From Phoronis ovalis (Eukaryota; Phoronida; Phoronidae), in the NCBI GenBank assembly GCA_028565635.1, contig JAOXYB010063334.1, forward strand, positions 1 through 10,466: a DNA stretch of 10,466 nucleotides, given 5' to 3'. Position 1 is the stretch's first letter. Every line of letters begins with the position of its first letter. The position numbers were made by a program, and so were the translations under genes. Below are positions 1-8,009 of the stretch, one piece after another. A model generated the notes under the pieces. It was not told the DNA's origin. It worked only from the letters and a program-made list of their open reading frames with translations, and ran no database searches.

Positions 1-60
1 CGTCGACAATGCTAATGATGCTGATAATAATGAAACAATGATGACGATAATGATAACCCA
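1..60. repeat. Interrupted trinucleotide microsatellite (AAT/GAT-like)
   Basis: Runs of aat, gat, gct and atg triplets make a degenerate period-3 repeat in the last visible intron. Read on the minus strand in the frame of exon 9 it has no stop, probably as a result of the repeat composition. Confidence 0.6.
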
Positions 61-87
61 GTGAATTAAACTTTTCGCTTTACTTAC

Positions 88-312
88 ATTAGGGATCAGT
101 TCTACTGCGCTAGGCATGTACCAGAAACTTCCTTCTTTGCCTTTAACATTTGCCATCAGTTTATCTTCCGGGAAATCAGAATCATCTCCTATTAAGTTTC
201 TTAAGACCTCTTGGATAGATGTAAGATTGTTGCAAAAGGCGACAAAGTATGCGCCATCTTCTTTTGATATCCCAGTGTCAGATACACCATACGGAAGAGA
301 CTGACGATACAA
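88..312 (-). CDS. Exon 9: distal arginine and C-terminal DyP core
   Basis: 75 codons, residues 337-411. The acceptor TGTTTTAG precedes LYRQSLPYG, the family's R-x-x-x-PYG motif; the Arg codon is CGT at 306-304. A second AG at 302-301 would remove this Arg and is therefore disfavoured. GAYFVAFCNNL and GSFWYMPSAVEL match the closing beta strands of DyP domains. The exon ends at a strong GTAAGT donor (87-82), so the stop codon lies beyond the window, unless the intron is read through; the frame remains open to base 1. Confidence 0.9.
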
Positions 313-3300
313 CTAAAACAGAAAAATGTGTTTCTATTTGCTTACCGATCAATTCAGAAAATATTTTTGGTCCCAACACTAGATCATGGCTGTTGAAGAT
401 ATTTTGTTTATACATATATTGCGATAACACCGAAAGATATCGGAAGATTTAGTTTCGAACTAAATTTATGCTGGATTCATGCTAAAACGCATTTCATAAA
501 ACGAAGTATATGTTAAATAAAAATGTTTCATAATATGTGCATGTTTATTTAAATTCCAATCATTTTGAAGTTTTTTTATTGCTTAATATTGATGATTCTT
601 CCTTTTATCTCTACCTTGACACAGTATAATATTTCCCAACCATGTCTAGAAACAAATGTATGTCTTTCAGTACGATAACTAGCAATTTATTTATACATTG
701 TTGAGCTGGCTAAGCCCTTAGAAGTGACAAAAATAATTCGCGTATTGCATACCCCTGGGAGCATGAAAATACTAACCTTGTGAGGAATCGTTCCGTGATC
801 GTTCAAGAAACGTGCTCTCTTGATATGGCTTCTGACGTCGTTCATCGGGATAACGCAACCATTAACTTTCCTTCCAATCATGTTCTCTTTTTCAGTAAGT
901 GACATGTCTTGCAAAAGATTCCAATTGAATTCAAATTTTTGAGTGAAACCATAAGTGCCACCTAAATTTTCAAAAACATATGTATTGTAAAAAATATTGA
1001 TTTAAAAAACTTTATTCAAGTGCGTTTTCCAACTATGAGTGATGAGTTAAAATTTAGGGGTTATAGAAAATCAGATTCTTACAAAATAAACACAGAAAAT
1101 CAGATTCTTACAAAATAAACACATGGATTTTTTGATTAGTTTTTTATGTATTTTAGCAAATGAAATGTACTGGTATAGCAGAGGTTAGACAGCCTTGGTG
1201 TGCACTAAAAATCTCTTCAACAAAGTAACAATCAGATAAAGAACTCCCGTGATGAACTGGAAGAAAGTGTAGTATGAAGAAAATGAATATTAAAAACCAA
1301 AAAGCCCCTTCTTCTTAAAAATCTACGCTAATGATACCCTTGTGATTAAGCTTGGCTGCAGTGCTTTGTCAAACCAATGTTACAAACAATAGAATTAGTT
1401 TAGAGTTTACTTTATAATAATATATACACTAATTATACCCTTCTAATTACGTTCTGGCTGCAGTGCTTTGTCAAACCAATGCTAGAAGCAATATAACTGG
1501 TTTAGAGTTTACTTTATAATGGTATAAACAACATCATATAGGGAACATAAGTTTCATATACCTAGGGCGCCGTTCCGACCCTTCTTTGTTTGAGGTCCAG
1601 TAAGTATGTATTTTTCCAAAGCTTCCACGTCAAACGTATTCTCTAAACCATCTTGAAATCTGCCTTCAATAACACGGGAGGTTTTACACGAGGACGGCAA
1701 AACCTATAGAATATATATGAAAGAGAGACTTAAAAACTTGAGCTCGCTAGTATCGTATTTGCGTCTTTCCACAAATGTAGATTATTCTCCGAAAAGTACC
1801 AACCCTTATCTATTTCCATATTGCAACTGAAATATATTATCAATCTAATTTTCACTTTTTTATCTCTGAATATACCATAACACATCATCACAGTGCAAGC
1901 TAGATTAGTATGTGGAAAACAAAGAAAATTAAATATTGTTAATAATATGTGTATTCTTTCAAAAGTGCATACACTTGTATCAAAGTAAGAAACACGTTCA
2001 GTAGTCGCCAACCAAGACCTTGGAACTCAAAGGCATCCAGCTGCAGACAAATTAGTTACAATAAGTTACACTTCATGGAAAGTAAGAAGACAAGATATAC
2101 ATATTTTTTTTAGAGTTTTAGATATCCTAGCGAGAAGGGACAAGCTGTATTATTCCAGTAATTTCTCGGTTTTCGAAGGAGGAAATAGGCTTAGTCAATT
2201 AATAAACGGAAATATGCAGCATCTTTAGTCGTCGACAATTTTTCGATGATTGTGCCCGTACCTGAACTCTAGGGTTGGTCTCTTTTGCTTTGTTTACAAA
2301 ATCTGGATCATCTTCTCCGCCATTATCTGCCACCTTGAGGAGACATATAAAACAACAGTCCGTTTGTCCCTTTTGATTTAATGGGTTTTTATTATTTATG
2401 TACATGCATGTTAGCGAGTAAGCGTGGTTAAAAAAACTAAGACATAAACCTTAATAACGGAATAGGACCATATATTCCAAGCGAACTTCATAACTGTGGG
2501 ACCTAAGATCTATACTAAATTAATATTTATTTTCCCGTGAAAAAAGGGAGGATTTTCCAAGTAACAACGACCAAAGGCTCCCCATTTGACTTTCTAACAA
2601 TACACATTCTCGCATAAAGTACCTACAGTACTGTGGATCGCATGTTTCGTATTTAAGGGCTTTATAAAAGTTGGATATTTTATCAATAACAGGATTCCAC
2701 AAAATTTATGAAAATTGCGCAAAACTGTTGAAACGTTCATGGCTTCATTTACATAATTGCAATACTGCAGATATTTATTTAAACATAACTGTCTTTTTTT
2801 AGTTCTGTGCTTAGTAGACGGCATTTCATTATTTGCAATGTTTTCTAACAAATTGGAATCAAGGCTAATTATTAGTTTATTTCTGGTGTATTACAGTTCG
2901 TTATAATCGCTTTTATTTATTCATTTATCCACTGATGAAAGTAGTAAATAAACAATGTTGGCGGTACAAAAATTGATATTTTTTTCTCCCAGAAACTGCC
3001 GACTATTCAATTCAATTCCATGTTTCAAGTAATTGAGTTATTTTTAACAAAAATATGATTTACTTACATCAACGGAATTCGTCTTTTGGATTTTTGATAG
3101 ATATATGTCTTCCATCTTGTCGTACAATTTCTCAAGATTATCACTGCTATCGGATTTCAGGTAGAAGAATAAATCAGTGTTACCACCATTAACAAACTTT
3201 GAAGAACCAGGTAAAAGTTGATCCCCTGGTGGGCGTCTATCCAGTGTATAATCGTTGCTTGGTGACCTGGTTACAAGATATAAACTATTAAAGTGGCTGG

Positions 3301-6300
3301 ACATAGAACTGACAGAAATCGTTGCAAATTACTGTATGCGGAGGAGGTATAATTATTTTCCAGTCAAATCAATACAAAAGGAAAACCTATTACATTTTCA
3401 ATTAAATTCTGTATTTACAGTTAAGTAGTCATGCCAACAAATCGTAATACTTCCCAATTTTCAAAAGGTTGATACATAATTATTAATTATTACATGTGGC
3501 TTACCATTTGTCCCATAATTCTGGTTTGACTCCAACGGTAAATCTTGTTCTGCTGTTTTCTGTATCTAAGCTTAAACTGTATTTGATCAGTTTTTGCACC
3601 TGTAACGGAAAATCAATTATCATCGAGCCACTGGCCAAAATGTATCTAATATTTATTTATTCGAAAACGCTAATAGTCTATTGGACTGTTTAAAAATAAA
3701 AGAACAAACACTCTGAGGGAAACATATACTGTATGATTATCACACATCTGTAAAGCATGTTTGCAGAAAAGTTGTTGCAACATTATAAGAAGAGGCTTCA
3801 TAACAAGTATAGTATATCTGCAAGCATAATATTCATCTTCTGGATCACAAAGACATTCTGTGCCAACGTCATACCAACAAAGGTTTTTATCAGTTTTCAA
3901 AGTTATAAGTAATATGACGTGGTTACTTACAGCGTCAATGAATGCTCCTTTTGTATCTATCTTTTTTTCGGCATCTCCACGAAGGTCAACTGTGATGAAC
4001 TTGCCGAACTCGGGTTTGAAGAAGAATAACCCAGGCTGACTCTGTTTCATGGCTTCTCCGGGGGCAATCTCACCATCTTGTTTTGAGCTCTGTATGATAT
4101 AAAAGCTTTTGTCATTTACATGTATTAGGCGTGAGTAGAACATGTTAAGGTCCTTGTAGTATGCGCGAATATGAGAAAAAACTTTTGCCGTGAAAGCGTG
4201 GAATTAACAACTGATAAATCTTTTTGTTGCCTGTGTCAAAACACTAAACAGAAAGTCAATAATGGCATTTTTCGGCAGAATCAGAAACTTATTCCCCTTG
4301 AATAAGACTAAACACCAGAAATCAAGGATATTTACTTCCCGATGTGTTTCTTATTGTGAATCAGTGAAATACATGTTTTATTAATATCTGCAGAAGAAAT
4401 ATATGTTTAAATGCATTAAAACTCTGCACAGAGTAGGGCTATTAAATATGGGACTAGTAAGTAAAACAATACAGCAAAGGGTAAAACATTCTGATTGTAA
4501 AATAATTGGTGCCTTGAATTGTTTTCTTTTTAGGCAGAGTTATGATTACCATATTCTATTGCCTTCACCCCTTGTAATATATATTTAAAAAAGAAACAAA
4601 TTAAAAGTTAATATTTTTCTGTGCACAAATATCTGGAACCCTACAAACATTGTGTGACGAAAAGCTAGATGTGAGAATAGGCTATATGTTTTTTTACTGA
4701 TACCAGCTGGGGTCAAAATATGAGCTTCACTAAAAAATTGGGGTTATAACGGGGTACTTCCAAAACAGGACCTTTCCCAAAAACGGCACATACAAAATTT
4801 TGAAATTTGAAATTCGTTTAGGTATTACATCGGTCACGCTGACAAAAGGTATTCCAACATACTTTCGACAAAGACGTAAAACAGCATATGGTTTACCGGG
4901 TGACACGAAAGTTTGAGATGTACTTTCTTTAGCAAATTTATGTAATTTGGCATCAGACAATTAACCAATAGCAAGCCTTGAATTGTATTGTATTTTAATT
5001 TAATGAAAATTTCTCCTTTTTCTTCAGTTTTCTTTACGTGTGACCATGTTGATTGCCTTTATTGAAAAGGAGTGTTTTTTCGCACAAAATAATAAAAAAG
5101 GCCTTTTTGGAAAAAAAAACCTGTAAAGGGTGAGCTTTCGATTTGCTGTGTCCGGTTTCTTAAAACTCTCACCAGGTGGTCTGTGATCAGACATAAGAAA
5201 AAATTATCGCATGGTCATATAAGCAGGGAATATCAAGCGTGGGTTTCGATCGGATTTAATTATCTTGAATTGATTTGTGACTGGATAAAATTTGATCGGA
5301 GTGTCAGTCAATATATTAAAATATTTATTAATATTGAAATAGATTGGAAACTTAAATGCGTTCTTTTACCCTATGCTTATCGAAGAATTACATATCGTTA
5401 CCGACATTTTATGTTTGCAATACGTTTCGTAATAATACAAACTTTTGCGTAAATGCCATTTACTATTATATAGAAATAGGCTGCAAGCACAATTTTGCGA
5501 GAATTTTTGTTGATTACCATGTCACTGAAGTCCTGTGGAAGTTCATCTTTTGGTAATTTAAAGTTTTGAGTATTAATGAAAATGTTCTAAACATTTTAGT
5601 AGTTATATTATATATAAAAATAAGCGTATGTCTCAGGTTTACCCAAGCCACAAGATATTTCAATCTGCAAATTCATTTATTAATTGTTCACACTCGGATG
5701 ATTTTTTGTGAAATTCGTCGTTCAGTAGTAGGAGCAGGTTGTTGTTCTCATGCGGTGACCTGATATGACTGGGTATGCGGCAATTGAGTTGCAACCTACT
5801 GTAACGTTTGCAAAAATGACTCAACAATGCGGCATTCATTGTAACAATGAATGTTGTAACAATTGTAACAATGTTATTATGGACCGTTCTGGGGCTAAGA
5901 GTAACCATTCGTGTATTTATATATATATATTACAGACATATCTCCGGGCTATAAGACTGACAATTTTGAACAAGCAAAAAAACAGGTTTCTCAACACGAA
6001 GATTTGGATTCTTAGCATGACTTATTGCGCAATATAGATTCTTAGAATGACTTATTGTGCAATATAGATTCTTAGCATGACTTATTGTGCAATATAGATT
6101 CTTAGCATGACTTATTGTGCAATATAGATTCTTAGCATGACTTATTGCGCAATATAGATTCTAAGCGAGACCAGGATTAAAAAGCATACATATTTTAGTC
6201 AAAATTGTTTATTTTCCCACCCTAAACGCATATAACTCGCTTACACGCCTGGTCCTCAAATAAGCATCATTTTCACACGTTTTCAGCAACAAGCGTGATT

Positions 6301-8009
6301 AGTCACATTTTACATGAGTGTCCCCGGCGTCCGTACACATAGGCTGTGATAAGTACGTGATACCTGGGGTCATGTATCAACATCTTTACTATAGCCCCAG
6401 ACGCTGAGTTAAAAAAAAATGAACCTAGATAAGTGGGGCCTGATTTATCTCTATTTCTTTGCTATAAACCATCATTATAAAATCATGTTATCAAGAATTG
6501 AGTTCCAGTAGTCTTTTAAAATCATTAGCCCTAACCTAATATGTATTTAAAATTATTTCACTTGTTTATGTACTATCCGTCGAGATCAAGACAATTTAGA
6601 CTGTCAGCACGTCCCAAGATGGGTCATGCAGGTGTTACAACTAAAATTGCTTTAGGGTAATAAAAGTAAGATTTATCCGGGAGAATATCACCTTATAAAC
6701 TAATTTTATTTGTCGAACTTAAAGCAAATTAGCCCTTTGAGCTTATGATGCCGAAATGTTAGAAATGCAAGTAAAATCGGATGAAAATAAACATAGGTTT
6801 TGGGCTTCACCACGTTTTCCACATTGTATAATAACCCGAGGTTCAATATAGCCACTCCATGCCAGCTTTGATAGAGTTCCCGAAAAAGTATTATACATGC
6901 AGGTAGGGTATTCTGGAGACGAGTCATTAAGGCCTAATTACATAAAGACATGCTTTTCACTCGCAGAGTGTATTGCTTTCATTTTGTTACTATAAATAAA
7001 CATTCCTCACATTTCAAGTGCAACAAACTCTTCCCTTTTAGAATTAAATTTTCATTAAAGGTAATTATTTCTACTTCAAGTACAAGGTGGTTACCCACAT
7101 TTAGAAACTGGCCTAGTTCTTTCTTAATCTTGCAAACATGTAAAAGGCGTTTTGGTGTATTTAGTTTCATTTGCTAAACAGTGCTTGCCAAAATTATGTT
7201 GACAAAAACACAATCTATTATGTGCAGTACATCTACAGTTGGTATCAAAAGTACAAACTATCTGGCAATCCAGCGGACAGTAGAGCTAATGCGTATTCCA
7301 TGAGCAGCTATTATAACTCATGTTAACTTTCTCAGATATAATGTTTTTAATGCAGTTGCATGTTTGTATTATTCTATTAGCAACAACCCTGTCTTAAAAA
7401 TGCATTTATTTAAATTTTCGAACAGCCTCTGTTTGTAACATGTACACTGTATATCCCGGCCGAGACTAATTAGTAAGTAAGTATACGATAGCACTAACAT
7501 TTACAGTTACATATCCGTAAAACTCCTGTGTACAAATAATGCATTAACTTATCCACATTGTATGTGTATACGTTTGGTGATCATACAGTATAATTAAGGT
7601 TATCGATTTGCGAAATACTGCGAGTGTCTGCCTTTTTAAAGACCTTTCTTGTTTATAAGATGTTAGTTATAGTTGCAAACGTAATATAATAATCTGCACT
7701 GAAAGTAGTTTTACATTTTAACAAGTAGAAACGTCACAGCACTTGTTGTACATTATGTTTTGACGTGGTATAGCCTCGGTATATCAGATATGCTTAAAAA
7801 GTAGTTCCAGGAACGTTGTAGAGAGACGGAAACGTTTAAATCATTGTGTTTTCTGATTTCATTTTAAGCTTAATAATAAAAACTGCAAGCTATTGGTACC
7901 TTCAAAAACTTTTAAAATAATTTGATTTTTGACATGATTAATAAACGAAAGGTATACGTACCTTAGGGCGACTTGGACTTGCCGACTCATTTTTCCTCTT
8001 TGGTGGCAT
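88..8009 (-). CDS. DyP-type heme peroxidase, nine coding exons, 3' end outside window
   Basis: Spliced model, join of complement 8009-7962, 4089-3931, 3599-3505, 3308-3068, 2333-2262, 2040-1975, 1703-1562, 961-777 and 312-88; 411 codons, open throughout, intron phases 0,0,2,0,0,0,1,0. DyP peroxidases are ferredoxin-fold heme enzymes that use hydrogen peroxide to oxidise dyes, phenols or metals. Visible in order: basic leader (residues 1-16), QPGLFFF opening (about 43-49), GG-TDLFF strand (about 142-149), RFQDGLEN with catalytic-type Asp245, GTYGF (276-280), IGRK, RSHIKRA with proximal heme ligand His320, YRQSLPYG with distal Arg339, then GAYFVAF and GSFWYMPS core strands. Asp-to-His spacing is 75 and His-to-Arg 19; the DypB residues I recall (D153, H226, R244) give 73 and 18. 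No signal peptide is visible, so an intracellular location is inferred. The exon 9 donor at 87 implies at least one more exon to the left. Family call is firm; exons 5-6 and the first-exon link are less so. Confidence 0.88.
313..776 (-). other. Intron 8 (464 bp)
   Basis: GT..AG intron between the proximal-His and distal-Arg exons, very AT-rich. I see no further gene or repeat of note in it. Confidence 0.85.
777..961 (-). CDS. Exon 8: proximal heme-ligand exon
   Basis: Completes Gly275, then encodes residues 276-336. The acceptor is TTTTGAAAATTTAG and the donor GTTAGT (776-771) after an AAG codon. GTYGFTQKFEFNW is the DyP strand after the Asp loop; SLTEKENMIGRK is the helix carrying the (I/V)GR signature; RSHIKRARF contains the proximal heme ligand, His codon CAT at 827-825. 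The phase-1 junction with exon 7 rebuilds a Gly-Gly-Thr-Tyr run, which confirms both boundaries. Confidence 0.92.
1065..1122. repeat. Perfect 29-bp tandem duplication
   Basis: Two identical adjacent 29-bp copies, 1065-1093 and 1094-1122, each beginning agaaaatcagattc and ending aaataaacac. The lack of any difference suggests a recent slippage or duplication event inside intron 7. Confidence 0.95.
1328..1530. repeat. Diverged ~101-bp tandem duplication
   Basis: Copy 1 starts near 1328 and copy 2 near 1429. The best-kept cores are tggctgcagtgctttgtc starting at 1353 and 1455, continuing caaaccaatg, and gtttagagtttactttataa near the end of each copy. Intervening bases differ and contain small indels, so the duplication is older than the 29-bp one beside it. 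Confidence 0.88.
1562..1703 (-). CDS. Exon 7: GxxDG-loop exon with the catalytic aspartate
   Basis: Encodes residues 228-274 plus one base of Gly275. The acceptor is CATATATATTCTATAG and the donor GTATAT (1561-1556). It contains SRVIEGRFQDGLENT, equivalent to the DyP GFxDGxxNP loop; the Asp codon is GAT at 1652-1650. The usual first Gly of GxxDG is Arg here, with a Gly one residue earlier. In the family this Asp (or a nearby Arg) promotes cleavage of the peroxide bond. Confidence 0.9.
1704..1974 (-). other. Intron 6 (about 271 bp)
   Basis: Its right-hand edge depends on the uncertain exon 6 donor. AT-rich, with nothing else recognisable. Confidence 0.5.
1975..2040 (-). CDS. Exon 6 (tentative): hydrophobic segment before the Asp motif
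   Basis: The acceptor TTTGTCTGCAG (AG at 2042-2041) is good. The exon reads LDAFEFQGLGW then RLLNVFLTLIQ, 22 codons, phase 0 at both ends, with donor CAA|GTGTATG. The donor is uncertain: an earlier GTGTTT after LLN also keeps phase 0, while GTCTTG after the FEFQ codons gives the wrong phase for exon 7. The FEF segment may correspond to the 'GFxY' strand that precedes the GxxDG loop in bacterial DyPs. Boundaries should be treated as provisional. Confidence 0.45.
2262..2333 (-). CDS. Exon 5 (probable): acidic linker, possible cassette exon
   Basis: 24 codons, phase 0 at both ends: VADNGGEDDPDF then VNKAKETNPRVQ. The acceptor is ATATGTCTCCTCAAG (AAG rather than the commoner CAG or TAG) and the donor GTACGG (2261-2256). 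The other two frames hit stops, and the base composition is richer in GC than the flanking intron, which favours coding. I see no DyP motif in it. Because it is a multiple of three and symmetric, skipping it keeps the frame. Confidence 0.6.
2334..3067 (-). other. Intron 4 (734 bp)
   Basis: Bounded by GTAAGT at 3067 and the AAG acceptor at 2335-2334. Two overlapping minus-strand open frames at 2520-2851 lie inside it but show no family resemblance and no splice sites that fit the gene's phases. No repeat was identified. Confidence 0.75.
3068..3308 (-). CDS. Exon 4: DyP domain, GG-TDLFF strand and second helix
   Basis: Completes Cys101, then encodes residues 102-181. The acceptor is TTTCTGTCAG and the donor GTAAGT at 3067-3062. 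It carries RRPPGDQLLPGSSKF followed by GGNTDLFFYLKSD, the DyP pattern of an LP(P/G) turn, a glycine pair and a 'D-(L/I)-hh-(H/Y)-(I/L)-x-(A/S)-D' strand, then the amphipathic helix NLEKLYDKMEDIYL. Codons and splice sites are both convincing. Confidence 0.88.
3505..3599 (-). CDS. Exon 3: DyP domain, first helix and strand
   Basis: Encodes VQKLIKYSLSL and RFTVGVKPELWDK (residues 70-100 plus two bases of Cys101). The acceptor is TTTTCCGTTACAG and the donor GTAAGC (3504-3499). The hydrophobic strand FTVGVKPELW corresponds to the 'vgfg..l' strand that follows the first helix in DyP domains. It ends in phase 2, which exon 4 completes with a single T to give a Cys codon. Confidence 0.85.
3600..3930 (-). 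other. Intron 2 (331 bp)
   Basis: GTAAGT..CAG intron in phase 0 between exons 2 and 3. AT-rich, with no other feature seen. Confidence 0.85.
3931..4089 (-). CDS. Exon 2: N-terminal start of the DyP domain
   Basis: 53 codons, residues 17-69, beginning SSKQDGEIAPGEAM and containing QSQPGLFFFKPEFGKF. The Gln-x-Gly-(Ile/Leu) step followed by a beta strand is how DyP domains usually begin. The acceptor chosen is TATCATACAG (AG at 4091-4090); the donor is a strong GTAAGT (3930-3925) after an Ala codon. The frame stays open upstream to an ATG at 4143-4141, so this exon could be longer and serve as an alternative first exon reading MFYSRLIHVNDKSFYIIQ before the spliced portion. Confidence 0.82.
5823..5872. 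repeat. AACAAT cluster with a 19-bp perfect palindrome
   Basis: ATTCATTGTAACAATGAAT at 5834-5852 has two 9-bp arms that are exact reverse complements around one central base. AACAAT, the core of SOX/HMG-box sites, occurs at 5823, 5843, 5858 and 5867. A regulatory role is inference; it could also be simple-sequence expansion of ttgtaacaa. Confidence 0.6.
6007..6166. repeat. 30-bp minisatellite, five copies plus a partial
   Basis: Five exact 30-bp periods start at 6007, 6037, 6067, 6097 and 6127, with a 10-bp partial from 6157. Each unit begins gattcttagcatgactt. Copies 1 and 5 contain ATTGCGCAAT, a perfect palindrome and the textbook optimal C/EBP bZIP site; copies 2-4 have ATTGTGCAAT instead. 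Copy 2 also has cttagaatga in place of cttagcatga. Every unit carries stops, so it is non-coding. Confidence 0.95.
7962..8009 (-). CDS. Exon 1: start codon and basic leader of the DyP peroxidase
   Basis: The ATG is at 8009-8007, with A at -3 and an in-frame TGA 21 bases upstream (8030-8028), so the reading frame cannot begin earlier on an unspliced transcript. It encodes MPPKRKNESASPSRPK and ends in phase 0 at AAG followed by donor GTACGT (7961-7956). The leader is basic and Ser/Pro-rich; PPKRK resembles a short monopartite nuclear localisation signal, although DyP proteins usually lack one. Joining to exon 2, 3.87 kb away, rests on matching phase and composition only. A rival start is the ATG at 4143-4141, which reads straight into exon 2. 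Confidence 0.62.

Larger units (their letters stand above)
962..1561 (-). other. Intron 7 (600 bp) with two tandem duplications
   Basis: GT..AG intron in phase 1 separating the Asp-loop exon from the His exon. It contains the 29-bp and about 101-bp tandem duplications listed separately; no coding signal was seen. Confidence 0.85.
4090..7961 (-). other. Intron 1 (3,872 bp), if exon 1 is joined correctly
   Basis: Bounded by donor GTACGT (7961-7956) and acceptor TATCATACAG. A long first intron is common in animal genes and often holds regulatory elements. Within it I see an AACAAT-rich palindrome cluster at 5823-5872, a short ATATAT run near 5920-5931 and a 30-bp minisatellite at 6007-6166. The stretches 4144-5820 and 6167-7961 show no exon, RNA gene or transposon that I can recognise; small open frames there look like chance. 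Confidence 0.6.

Noticed and set aside
301-303. Alternative exon 9 acceptor ending at CAG (303-301)
   Set aside because: It would delete the distal Arg of the YRQSLPYG motif; the TTTTAG acceptor one step upstream keeps it in phase.
2520-2851. Two overlapping minus-strand open frames of 60 and 85 codons in intron 4
   Set aside because: Different frames, no recognisable domain, and no splice sites matching the phases of exons 4 and 5. I considered a degraded transposon but saw no supporting motif.
4730-4960. 76-codon minus-strand open frame in intron 1
   Set aside because: No recognisable motif and no acceptor/donor pair that would fit it between exons 1 and 2.
5095-5108. Palindrome AAAAAGGCCTTTTT
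   Set aside because: Low-complexity A/T runs around GGCC; no context suggesting function.
5183-5452. 89-codon plus-strand open frame
   Set aside because: AT-rich, Ile/Tyr/Phe-heavy composition typical of chance translation; no motif or splice context.
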